From Chitinivibrionales bacterium (lineage in GTDB: Bacteria; Fibrobacterota; Chitinivibrionia; Chitinivibrionales; WJMI01), in the NCBI GenBank assembly GCA_014729595.1, contig WJJU01000078.1, positions 1 to 6,175 on the forward strand: a DNA stretch of 6,175 nt, in the 5' to 3' direction. The notes below the pieces were generated by a model that saw only the letters and a program-made list of their open reading frames with translations, searched no databases and had not been told where the DNA came from. Positions 1-6,175 of this stretch are shown here, in pieces; position 1 is the stretch's first letter, and each line of letters begins with the position of its first letter. Position numbers and translations under genes: made by a program.

Positions 1-8
1 AGATAACG

Positions 9-935
9 TTATGGCCGTGAATCATGCTCAAGATGAATCCAAAAGCCTCGCCACACCAACTCATGAATTGAAACATCACGAAACTTCTTGGCCACTTTGG
101 CGTGAATGGGGCTAAGCGTTTTGGGGTCAAACGCGCCGGTCGGCTCTAATTTTATAATACGAAGCCCAGCGCGTTGCGCCAAACACCGGTATTTGTCCGC
201 CCGCCATCGGTTGGGCACGCCTTTGTGGCTATACATCATTTTGTAGAGGTGTTGCGGCCAGGTAAGAAAATCGTAATCCGTATATCGGTCGAGACCGTGA
301 CTCCTTAGATCTACTTTGTGCAACGATGTGCCGTTTTTTTTCATGCTGCGCTTAATGTCAAGCATTGTTTGTTCGAGGTCATTTACGTGCTCGAGAACTG
401 CGCGGGATAGTATTAAGTCAAAGGCGTCGACGGCGCGAGAAAGCCCGTCTTTGGTCACTTTGTAGCTGATGACTCGAGGGTCGAGCCCGCTCCGCGGATT
501 CGCCTTTTCTACAAAGGCACTTTCGCCTCGGCGCCTGTCTTCTCCCCGAAGGGATTCCAGAAGGTGCTGGTACACATCGATATTTTTTCGGTTGAGCTTG
601 GAAAGAGGAAACCGATCGACGCATTGCACCGTCTCGGCTCCGTAGGCGTAAAGCAAGAACGCGACACCGGGAATATCCCCGGGGCCGAATTCCAAGACGG
701 CTTTATTGCGCAAATGTTCTTTGAACTCTCCCATGCTCATGCCGAGACGGTCACGGTAATCGTGAAAGCATTTCATAAAATATTCCGCTATCTGAGACGC
801 GGCTTCTTCTTTCTCGCCTCTGCCGGTGCGGTGAGTTATGCCGAAATACCATTTGGGAAAAGCTTTGGCTAATTGATTCGACATCAATGCTTTGCAGAAA
901 AGTACCGCGTCTTTTGCCGGATTTTCGGTGTACAT
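9..935 (-). CDS. Class I SAM-dependent methyltransferase, EPS-locus type
   Basis: The 308-residue protein has a Rossmann-type methyltransferase core (Methyltransf_11-like). Motif I is VLEFGPGDIPGVAFLLYAYG (residues 80-99), which binds S-adenosylmethionine. The next strand VQCVDRF (103-109) supplies the acidic Asp107, and FDLILSRAVLEHVND (172-186) is the post-II/III region. After it come HKVDLRSHGLDRY (206-218) and YSHKGVPNRWRADKY (235-249), motifs I know from methyltransferases in polysaccharide and lipopolysaccharide clusters. There they precede a C-terminal segment that probably shapes the acceptor site. About 60 residues (110-168) lie between motif II and the post-II strand, longer than in minimal enzymes. 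The start is ATG 935 with no strong ribosome site; the stop is TAA at 9-11. It lies 51 bases after the acyltransferase and is probably cotranscribed with it. A sugar or lipid precursor is the likely acceptor, but nothing in the sequence names it; small-molecule methylation outside the polysaccharide remains possible. Confidence 0.88.
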   Translation of the reverse strand: MYTENPAKDAVLFCKALMSNQLAKAFPKWYFGITHRTGRGEKEEAASQIAEYFMKCFHDYRDRLGMSMGEFKEHLRNKAVLEFGPGDIPGVAFLLYAYGAETVQCVDRFPLSKLNRKNIDVYQHLLESLRGEDRRRGESAFVEKANPRSGLDPRVISYKVTKDGLSRAVDAFDLILSRAVLEHVNDLEQTMLDIKRSMKKNGTSLHKVDLRSHGLDRYTDYDFLTWPQHLYKMMYSHKGVPNRWRADKYRCLAQRAGLRIIKLEPTGAFDPKTLSPIHAKVAKKFRDVSIHELVWRGFWIHLEHDSRP

Positions 936-986
936 GGTGGGCTCAATTTTAGCTCTGTATAGTCAAGAGCCGGGTTGTAAGTGAAT

Positions 987-2081
987 TTAGTTTTTGAGCT
1001 TAACGATACTGTTTTTTGTTTTACGCAAGTGTGTGCGTATCAGTTCCGTAGCCTGCGCGGATCTGCCGCGAAGCGTGTCCGCATACGAAACCAGTTGCGA
1101 CAAATGTCTCTCTTCGCGAGCGAAATGCTTTTTATATCGCTCCGGCCCGCGCAGAAATTCGAATTTTCGCATTCCCCGTTCAATCGAATACTCAACCGCC
1201 TCTTTTATCGTTAATAAACCGACGCTGTAACGCTCGAAGGCGGGTTCCCAACCGTTTTGATAGAAAAAAACCGAATGCTTGTAAACAAAACAATAAAGAA
1301 TAGATACGGGCTCTGTATTCGCGTTCATGATAAAGAAAAAACCGTCCTCGGGCTCTAAACGGTCGATGAGCGTTGTGTTGAAGTGCTTTCGGTAATGAGA
1401 ATGAAACGTGCTGGACGCGCCAGCTTTCTGGTTCCACCGCTTATGGTGGAGCAAAAACAGTAAATCGAGCATGTCGTGGTTGCGCGCTATAGGCCGAGCT
1501 TCAAACGAGACGGCATAGTCCCGTTGAACAGCTCTCTGTTTACGTCGGATCATGTAGCGCGTAGCCCGACTCAAAGAACCGAAGTAGTCTTCGAATGAAC
1601 GCGGCAGTGTCGCCCGCGGTGCGACTGTAAACGGCTTAGTATGAGCGTTTTTTATTGAATCGACGAATGACCTGCAAATACTCGAAGATGCCGCTACCCC
1701 TGAAAAAAACATCATATCGTGCGGCATGGCCACAAATTCTTTGGCAATAGCCGAGCATACACGTTCTTCGTAGTCCGGAAGAGAGAAAATGTCGAGGAAA
1801 TCCGACGCTATGCGGTCACCAAGGAATCTGACTTCGCGGCGGCTTGAAAATCCGGTACGGCATCCATAGAATGGGCCGATTCCGACAAGCGCGTCGCCGT
1901 CGTAACAGCAGCAGGCCAACAATGTCGATTTATGCCGGCGTTGGCGCGTTTCCCAAAAATTATGGCACCATTCCCATTTTAAAAAAAACGAATCCGCATG
2001 CGATTGGTCCAGAAGTGTGTTCCACTCTTTGCGAAAATCACCGAATTGTTGCTCGGATAAGAAGCGGACGTGTAGTGACAT
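987..2081 (-). CDS. GNAT/FemAB-like acyltransferase (Acetyltransf_6, CelD/BcsL type)
   Basis: The protein belongs to the GNAT-fold family seen in cellulose and exopolysaccharide clusters (PF13480 type), presumed to acylate a polysaccharide or its precursor in the cytoplasm. Starting at ATG 2081 it has 364 residues. It opens MSLHVRFLSEQQFGDFRKEW and continues DSFFLKWEWCHNFWE (30-44), LGDRIASDFLDIF (87-99), the basic helix LSRATRYMIRRKQRAV (170-185), FFYQNGWEPAFERYSVGLL (272-290) and FEFLRGPERYKKHF (307-320), the last two being the family hallmarks. The same frame stays open upstream, with ATG at 2123 and GTG at 2144. I prefer 2081 because family members begin just before this first strand and residues upstream (rich in Cys, Pro, Asp) look non-conserved. 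None of the three starts has a good ribosome site. It is distantly related in fold to the FemAB-like gene at the right edge. The methyltransferase follows after 51 bases. The substrate is unknown. Confidence 0.85.
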   Translation of the reverse strand: MSLHVRFLSEQQFGDFRKEWNTLLDQSHADSFFLKWEWCHNFWETRQRRHKSTLLACCCYDGDALVGIGPFYGCRTGFSSRREVRFLGDRIASDFLDIFSLPDYEERVCSAIAKEFVAMPHDMMFFSGVAASSSICRSFVDSIKNAHTKPFTVAPRATLPRSFEDYFGSLSRATRYMIRRKQRAVQRDYAVSFEARPIARNHDMLDLLFLLHHKRWNQKAGASSTFHSHYRKHFNTTLIDRLEPEDGFFFIMNANTEPVSILYCFVYKHSVFFYQNGWEPAFERYSVGLLTIKEAVEYSIERGMRKFEFLRGPERYKKHFAREERHLSQLVSYADTLRGRSAQATELIRTHLRKTKNSIVKLKN

Positions 2082-2200
2082 ATCTATCGTATCAGGCGCG
2101 CACGGCTCACACTCATTTCCCATGAGCAGTAAGCTAATGCGCACAATCAGTATGCGCCGTTGAGCACTTTTTGCCTCATCGTTGCAAAATTTCCTCGATA

Positions 2201-2214
2201 GTCAAGCGCTTGAC
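2201..2214. promoter_or_regulatory. Perfect 14-bp palindrome GTCAAGCGCTTGAC, possible operator
   Basis: The 14 bases read the same on both strands with no spacer, as expected of a binding site for a dimeric regulator. The site lies 57 bases upstream of the GTG at 2144 and 120 bases upstream of the favoured ATG at 2081. On the minus strand its right-hand end overlaps a TTGACT (2200-2205) that resembles a -35 element, although no good -10 follows at 17-18 bases. A lone palindrome of this length can occur by chance, so the role as operator is inference. Confidence 0.3.
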
Positions 2215-2438
2215 GGGGAGGGGGCTCGAAGGCCATGACGGCCGAATAGCACGCCGGTCCACGATGGACTGACGACCGAAGCATGGTCGGGCCGGTGGCG
2301 CAACAGAGCCACACTACGACGGTGTGAGTGAACGCGTTCTGGGTGTAAGTCGATCCCGCCCAAGCGTTGCGATTGAGTGCCGAGGTGTTTTCCCCGAGGG
2401 CGGAAATCCGTTTGACATATATTGAGATTTCCGGAATT

Positions 2439-2536
2439 CATCGTTGGAGGAAGCCGAAATTAGATATAACGTTGGCCATATTATTAAAGAATTCAATTGC
2501 TTAAGTAAATGTCAACCGGATTAGTATCCAACGATG
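2439..2536. repeat. 10-bp inverted repeat CATCGTTGGA / TCCAACGATG
   Basis: CATCGTTGGA at 2439-2448 is matched exactly by its reverse complement at 2527-2536, with 78 bases between that include the AT-rich core of the gap. A second, 7-bp pair, TTGACAT at 2412-2418 and ATGTCAA at 2509-2515, interlocks with it instead of nesting. The arms could be paired operator half-sites around a promoter region, arms of a small mobile element, or chance. No direct target-site duplication is evident at the flanks. Confidence 0.4.
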
Positions 2537-2588
2537 CGGTTTACTGAGTCGCCGGCGCATAATTCAAAACACTAAAAACCGCTAAGAG

Positions 2589-2652
2589 TCCGTCCCAAAA
2601 CCCGCTTCGTCCGTCGGGACGGAGCGAGGAGGGGGGAGCAAGGCCCGTCCCG
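2589..2652 (-). repeat. Three-part GC-rich inverted repeat with alternative hairpins
   Basis: Three copies of a GGGACGG/CCGTCCC word lie within 64 bases: CCGTCCC at 2590-2596, GGGACGG at 2616-2622 and CCGTCCC at 2645-2651. The middle copy can pair with either flank. TCCGTCCC (2589-2596) pairs with GGGACGGA (2616-2623) over 8 bp, and CGGGACGG (2615-2622) pairs with CCGTCCCG (2645-2652) over 8 bp. A small 5-bp hairpin with a 4-base loop (2608-2621) competes with both. It begins 73 bases downstream of the exosortase stop. In the minus-strand transcript only a short U5 run follows, eleven bases after the last stem, so it is not a textbook terminator. It may act as a weak terminator, an RNA stabiliser or the end of a small repeated element. 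Confidence 0.5.
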
Positions 2653-2724
2653 CGGGGCATATAATCGGAGATATGGTGAGGAGGCGCAGCGAAACAGACT
2701 GCTCGTCTCATGCGACGGAACGTA

Positions 2725-4224
2725 TTACTCCTTCTCGCGAAGGTGATGATAGGCCAAGGTTGCCCACCGTCGAAGGAATCTAACCCGTTCTTTCGGGGGC
2801 GTATTTTCCGCGGTGAATGCGGCAACCGCAATACCGCCGCCGGTGCGCCGATACATCAGCGCGTCGCGAATCGAAGCCAATTTGGCGGTGTGCGCATCCA
2901 CGAGTTGATTTCCGTTAATATTGTAGAAAAAATAGGCGTCGAGCTTATTTCCGTTGATACCATTCGCACGCGAATGCTTTATACGGATTGTATCCCCTGA
3001 TTCGGACGTGAGCTTCTCTGGGCGTGCGTTTGTATGAAGCCACTGATAGCGGGAATCGACCAGTTCCTTTTCTTGATTTTGCAGTGGAAAAAAACCAAGG
3101 TAAACTATCGCCGACGTGCCGTTACGATTCGTGTATCGCCGTAAGACTTCATGGTCGGCGACACCCGTAGTAAAGGGTTTGGGCAATGAATCGAGATCTT
3201 TCCCCCGCCATCCCCCGATTTCCATTGGGAAAGCCTGGAGGTCGGTCATAAGAGACGTAGGTTGTATTTTCCAAAGGTGAAGGAATGCGCCGGTTGCGGT
3301 AAGAATCGCCGCGGCGGTGTACATTGCTTTCAATCCGTCGCCGCGGCGAGGGGCGAAGCGGGGTTCACCGTTTGATTCTTTCGACATATTCGGTTCACGC
3401 CCCAAAATGCGTGCGGCCGCTATGAGGATAACCAGCCCGCCGAGAAAGATAAACGGCAGGCTGTAAATTTCCCCCGGTCCGTGAATCGATTCTTTTTGAC
3501 CGCCGTAATGCCACAGTGCAATTAGAATTACGCGCATCCAATTGAGAACAAGCGCCAGCGCAATCGCGAGTGCAAGAAGAATCGCATGTTTGCTTGTTTT
3601 TTTTTGCGTGGTGTAGGCTATGGGTACCGCCAAAGCGATCATGGAGATTAGTTGCCCCACTCCGCTGCATGAATCCGCGACCTCGATATAGGAGTGGGGC
3701 AAGCGAAGGATATTGGCATTGCGAATCACGGAGAAGCCCAGCGTGGAAAGAGTAGCGTCGGCAACGACGGCCGAAATGCGCTTGAGGGGAGCTTGAAGAG
3801 AAAACAGCATTCTATCGACAAGTGATGTCGTTAAGAGCAAATAGAATAGTGGTACGGAGAATGTCGGGAAGCGTTGTTTGCCCCATACCAATAAGAGCAG
3901 TGCTCCAAGCGCCGAAAAGAAAGAGACTTCTCGAAGTGCGTGGGTGCTGCTTATCTGCCCGACAATAAGCAAGCCTGTCGCGAAAAGAAGTGCGACGACA
4001 CCTACGGCCCATGATGGAGCGGCGGGAAGACTGTTGAGGTCGCCTCGCCTATGCCACAGCATGTATACGAAAAGTATAGGCACGAAAAAGCGCCAATTGA
4101 ATCCATGAAACCAAAAATGGTAAAGCTCACCCAGCGTCGCTGCATAGGCAAATATGAATCCAAGCGTCAAAAGCAAACCGGCGAGTACCCAATGACCGGG
4201 CGAGTGAGTAGAGGTCCTTTTCAT
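2725..4224 (-). CDS. xrtA: Exosortase A-type transpeptidase fused to EpsI domain
   Basis: The 499-residue protein joins an eight-or-so-helix integral membrane exosortase (about 1-275) to an extracytoplasmic EpsI domain (about 300-475) anchored by one more helix (about 301-318). Exosortases cut C-terminal PEP-CTERM sorting signals during export of surface proteins. The catalytic triad is visible: Cys186 in VADSCSGVGQL, Arg231 in LNWMRVILIALW and His248 in ESIHGPGEIY. The EpsI part shows FPMEIGGWRGKD (332-343), VYLGFFPLQNQEKELVDS (374-391) and AYFFYNINGNQLVDAHTAKL (430-449), fitting the non-CLP kind of EpsI found with exosortase A. Total length matches known XrtA-EpsI fusions. Neighbouring FemAB-like and sugar transferase genes support the XrtA type. 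The ATG at 4224 has a weak GGAA site at 4232-4235, seven bases upstream. The region after the catalytic His lacks the usual Gly-Trp, and SGVGQL differs from the SGLRYL common in XrtA, so the subtype is inferred mainly from context. Confidence 0.9.
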   Translation of the reverse strand: MKRTSTHSPGHWVLAGLLLTLGFIFAYAATLGELYHFWFHGFNWRFFVPILFVYMLWHRRGDLNSLPAAPSWAVGVVALLFATGLLIVGQISSTHALREVSFFSALGALLLLVWGKQRFPTFSVPLFYLLLTTSLVDRMLFSLQAPLKRISAVVADATLSTLGFSVIRNANILRLPHSYIEVADSCSGVGQLISMIALAVPIAYTTQKKTSKHAILLALAIALALVLNWMRVILIALWHYGGQKESIHGPGEIYSLPFIFLGGLVILIAAARILGREPNMSKESNGEPRFAPRRGDGLKAMYTAAAILTATGAFLHLWKIQPTSLMTDLQAFPMEIGGWRGKDLDSLPKPFTTGVADHEVLRRYTNRNGTSAIVYLGFFPLQNQEKELVDSRYQWLHTNARPEKLTSESGDTIRIKHSRANGINGNKLDAYFFYNINGNQLVDAHTAKLASIRDALMYRRTGGGIAVAAFTAENTPPKERVRFLRRWATLAYHHLREKE

Positions 4225-4276
4225 GCTTCTATTCCGTTCAGTACTTAACGCTTAAAAAAAGTAAGGCTCTTAAAAA

Positions 4277-5527
4277 TTAGTGGGTGCGAAGCTTATCGCT
4301 CGTGATTCGTTTTTTCGAGATTGTCTTATCTTTTTGGAAAGAATCATTCATCAGGTTTTGCCATACGACGGATTCACGAAAGTGCGAGTCCCAGTGGTGA
4401 TGCGACAAAACATAGTTGCGCTGCCGCTCGCCGATGCCGCGTTGAATAGTCTCGTTGTCGATTGTGCTCAGAATCATGTCGGCGCATTCATGGGCATCGT
4501 CGAATATCAAGGAATCCTTTTCGTTGAGGTCTCCCAAGCTCTGAAAAAGGGTCCGGTGCATCATTACCGGAACGCCCATTGCCATGGCTTCGAGGATCTT
4601 GTTCTGAATTCCTCTGGCTATACGTATGGGGATTACCGCTAATCTGGCCTTTGCAACATACGGTCGAATGTCTTCGACTTCTCCGGTGACGACTATGCCG
4701 CCCTCATAGCGTTCCCCGTAGGAGCGGACTTCTCGTGCCGGATTGCGGCCGACAATATAGAGCCGTATTCCCGCATCTTGTTCGAGAACGAGCGGCCAAA
4801 CTTCCTCGCAAAACCATACCATGGCGTTAATATTGGCGTAATAGCCCATATCACCGGTAAACACCAAAGCGCGTTCCTTGACCGCATCGATAGGCTTGAA
4901 ATACTCGGTGTCGATCCCGTTGGGCATTATGTAGATATTATCATGATGCCGGCGGCGATTAAAAAGCCGCAATTCTTGGCGGTTGATGAGGATGGATGCG
5001 TCGAAGGCTCGATTGATTTGAGATTCGTACGCGGAAAGGCGCCGGCTCTCCAGTCGGTAAAGGCGGCTGAGAGGGAATGCGTGGTGTTTTGCATACTGCG
5101 AAAATTTGTCGGAATCGACGTCGCAGAAATCCATTATTTTTACGAAAGGAATGTCGAACGCGAATCGACCGATTTGCGATGAAAAGCAGAACACAAAGCT
5201 ATACTTGTGGCGCTCGCTGAGCTTTCGTACTTTTCTTTTGGCAAGAGGTGACGCATAGTATCCTTCGGAAAGGCTTCGGCCGGTAAGAAGATAGAAAAAA
5301 CCTCTCGCCAATGCAATTAATTTGTAGAGCCGAAAGGCATGAACCTCTTGGGCGTATTTCCGAAGTTTCCCGACATGAACGCGGTCGTTTGGATTGTCAA
5401 TGAAGCAGACGAGATGCACTTCGTAGTGCTTACTCAAGAACTCCAGTTCATGGAATGAGCGTATCTTGTCGCCCTTATTGGGCGGGTACGGAATACGATG
5501 TGCTATAAAAAGAATTTTTTTCGCCAC
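4277..5527 (-). CDS. GT4-type sugar transferase, XrtA/PEP-CTERM system-associated (TIGR03087-like)
   Basis: This 416-residue protein is a retaining glycosyltransferase with two Rossmann-like halves (GT-B fold), acting on the cytoplasmic side of the inner membrane to add a sugar to a lipid-linked polysaccharide precursor. The N-terminus ILFIAHRIPYPPNKGDKIRS (residues 5-24) is the signature of the exosortase-associated sugar transferase family. The C-terminal half has MPNGIDTEYF (201-210), VFTGDMGYYANINAM (222-236) and the nucleotide-sugar site GIQNKILEAMAMGVPVM (306-322) with Glu313. The length is normal for the family. The start is GTG at 5527 with only a weak ribosome site, but it puts the conserved N-terminal strand at the usual distance; no better in-frame ATG lies upstream before the preceding gene. 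It follows the FemAB-like gene by 13 bases and precedes exosortase by 52. The last 20 or so residues are basic and hydrophilic and look like an unstructured tail. Sugar donor and acceptor cannot be told from sequence. Confidence 0.92.
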   Translation of the reverse strand: MAKKILFIAHRIPYPPNKGDKIRSFHELEFLSKHYEVHLVCFIDNPNDRVHVGKLRKYAQEVHAFRLYKLIALARGFFYLLTGRSLSEGYYASPLAKRKVRKLSERHKYSFVFCFSSQIGRFAFDIPFVKIMDFCDVDSDKFSQYAKHHAFPLSRLYRLESRRLSAYESQINRAFDASILINRQELRLFNRRRHHDNIYIMPNGIDTEYFKPIDAVKERALVFTGDMGYYANINAMVWFCEEVWPLVLEQDAGIRLYIVGRNPAREVRSYGERYEGGIVVTGEVEDIRPYVAKARLAVIPIRIARGIQNKILEAMAMGVPVMMHRTLFQSLGDLNEKDSLIFDDAHECADMILSTIDNETIQRGIGERQRNYVLSHHHWDSHFRESVVWQNLMNDSFQKDKTISKKRITSDKLRTH

Positions 5528-5540
5528 CGGTAACAGCGTA

Positions 5541-6175
5541 TCACGGAATGAGTTTTACTATTTGCGGGCCGATCAGGTTGGCGATAGGAACCGGCAGCCT
5601 GCTCCATAATTCAATCGCCAGGCTAAAGCTGCTGTTTGACGGAGAAATGTCGGGTACCTCGGTCTCCCGGGGGGAGTAAAAGTAATAATGAAGCGGCTTG
5701 GGCTCAAAACCCATGTTTTCCTTAAAATCTGCGGCACCGGTACCGATGCGGCTTCTACCGAAGTCAAAGACTCGCTTTCCCCGGCGTACGGCATGTTTCA
5801 TAAGCTCATAATACATCACATTATTGCCGTTCGTGCGATAGTATCTTTTGTCCGCCCCGGAAAAATACGGCACAACGGTATCGCCGAACCAAAAATAGAG
5901 AACCGACGATACCGGCTTGTCTTCCCAATACACGCTCAGCATACCGGCTTCCTCGCCGAACTCGTATACCAAGTGTTCAAAGAAACGCTTTGGATAAACC
6001 GGGCTGCCCAAATTACGTTTATTGATCGAATACAATCGGTACATCAAGTCAAGATCCATGTCGTGCCGCACCGAGAGGTTGAACTTTTTATAGCCGTTTC
6101 GAATGGATGCCCGCGATTTACGCGGGACCGCCTTGAGTATACCCTCGTCGTCCTCCGCCAGCTCTCTTATAAAGG
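5541..6175 (-). CDS. FemAB-like XrtA/PEP-CTERM-associated acyltransferase, C-terminal part (gene runs off the right edge)
   Basis: The reading frame is open from the right edge of the window to the TGA at 5541, giving 210 visible residues; the true start lies outside. A GTG at 6071 is in frame, but conserved sequence continues upstream of it, so it is internal. That upstream part reads KAVPRKSRASIRNGYKKF (visible residues 14-31). Then come RNLGSPVYPKRFFE (53-66), a strand region VLYFWFGDTVVPYFSGA (91-107), NNVMYYELMKHAVRRG (117-132) and FDFGRSRIGTGAADFK (136-151), the pattern I know from the FemAB-related family tied to exosortase A. Family members are about 330-350 residues, so roughly the N-terminal third is missing. 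The fold is GNAT/FemAB; acyl or aminoacyl transfer onto a surface polymer is the family expectation, but donor and acceptor are unknown. The gene stops 13 bases before the sugar transferase, which suggests cotranscription. Confidence 0.88.
   Translation of the reverse strand, partial: FIRELAEDDEGILKAVPRKSRASIRNGYKKFNLSVRHDMDLDLMYRLYSINKRNLGSPVYPKRFFEHLVYEFGEEAGMLSVYWEDKPVSSVLYFWFGDTVVPYFSGADKRYYRTNGNNVMYYELMKHAVRRGKRVFDFGRSRIGTGAADFKENMGFEPKPLHYYFYSPRETEVPDISPSNSSFSLAIELWSRLPVPIANLIGPQIVKLIP

Larger units (their letters stand above)
2145..2724. other. Long intergenic gap with structured DNA, no convincing gene
   Basis: About 580 bases (640 if the acyltransferase starts at 2081) separate exosortase from the acyltransferase, far longer than the other gaps in the window (13, 52 and 51). 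The exosortase-proximal third (about 2586-2660) is GC-rich with overlapping inverted repeats. The middle (about 2455-2515) is AT-rich. The distal part (about 2200-2400) is GC-rich again. Short open frames exist on the minus strand (2202-2441, 2314-2496, and 2147-2284 of 45 codons), but none resembles a known family or carries a PEP-CTERM motif, and I see no ribosome site for them. The gap probably holds the transcription end of the exosortase unit and the promoter and leader of the downstream pair, but I could not fix a promoter with correct spacing. It could also be the worn remnant of an inserted element. Confidence 0.6.

Noticed and set aside
564..872. Plus-strand 102-codon frame
   Set aside because: It is antisense to the methyltransferase core including motif I; the minus-strand protein is clearly the real one.
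2367..2382. Sigma-54-like element CGGCACTCAATCGCAA on the minus strand
   Set aside because: The invariant GG and GC are separated by nine bases where ten are required, and sigma-54 elements tolerate spacing changes poorly.
2510..2515. TTGACA on the minus strand followed by TAATAAT as a promoter
   Set aside because: The best -10-like hexamers lie 21-26 bases away, too far for a normal sigma-70 promoter; at 17 bases the hexamer is ATTCTT.
2574..2652. Rho-independent terminator after exosortase
   Set aside because: Strong GC stems exist, but the only U run (U5) is eleven bases beyond the stem and the stems have long loops, so I left it as a repeat.
2583..2652. Insertion-sequence or MITE end (TAAGAGTCCGTCCCAAAA)
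   Set aside because: It looks like a transposon terminus, but I found no matching opposite end beyond the 8-bp local repeat, no transposase fragment and no target duplication.
2541..2831. Minus-strand 96-codon frame overlapping the end of exosortase and the repeat region
   Set aside because: Its first part is the exosortase gene in another frame and its remainder is translated GC-rich inverted repeat; no recognisable family.
2872..3330. EpsI domain as degenerate because it lacks a Cys-Leu-Pro motif
   Set aside because: That motif belongs to another EpsI/DUF3485 group; the EpsI partner of exosortase A typically has a QxQxxELxxS-like segment, which is present here.
4280..5182. Plus-strand open frames of 120 and 134 codons (4280-4642, 4778-5182)
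   Set aside because: They lie antisense within the sugar transferase, show no domain pattern, and are explained as shadow frames of a well-supported gene.
6069..6071. GTG at 6071 as the start of the FemAB-like gene
   Set aside because: The frame continues open to the window edge and the 34 residues upstream hold family-conserved sequence (RKSRASIRNGYKK), so this codon is an internal Val.

Overview
The window is a stretch of an exopolysaccharide / protein-sorting locus of the exosortase A (XrtA, PEP-CTERM) type. All five credible genes lie on the minus strand, so transcription runs from position 6175 towards 1. Exosortase and PEP-CTERM systems are known from Gram-negative, often biofilm- or sediment-dwelling bacteria, chiefly Proteobacteria and some other phyla. 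Base composition looks moderate and mixed. I cannot place the organism below 'Gram-negative EPS producer'.

Layout in transcription order: (1) the C-terminal part of a FemAB-like XrtA-associated acyltransferase, running off the right edge (5541-6175). (2) A GT4-type sugar transferase of the XrtA/PEP-CTERM-associated family (4277-5527), 13 bases after it. (3) Exosortase fused to an EpsI domain (2725-4224), 52 bases later. (4) About 580-640 bases without a convincing gene, holding several inverted repeats. (5) A second FemAB/CelD-like GNAT-fold acyltransferase (about 987-2081, possibly starting as far up as 2144). (6) A class I SAM-dependent methyltransferase (9-935), 51 bases after it. Genes 1-3 form a tight cluster typical of XrtA loci. 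Genes 4-5 look like a second transcription unit or a distal, separately controlled part of the same cluster.

How the genes may work together (inference from families): the sugar transferase helps build a lipid-linked exopolysaccharide on the cytoplasmic face, and the two acyltransferase-like proteins and the methyltransferase could decorate it or its precursors. The exosortase in the inner membrane cleaves PEP-CTERM proteins destined for the surface, and its EpsI part faces the periplasm. No PEP-CTERM substrate gene is visible here.

The points most worth a second look are the structured gap between exosortase and acyltransferase (mutually exclusive GC-rich hairpins, a perfect 14-bp palindrome, a 10-bp inverted repeat), the divergent surroundings of the catalytic His of the exosortase, and a run of nine A within its coding strand. 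I found no convincingly new system; the core is a recognisable XrtA locus.
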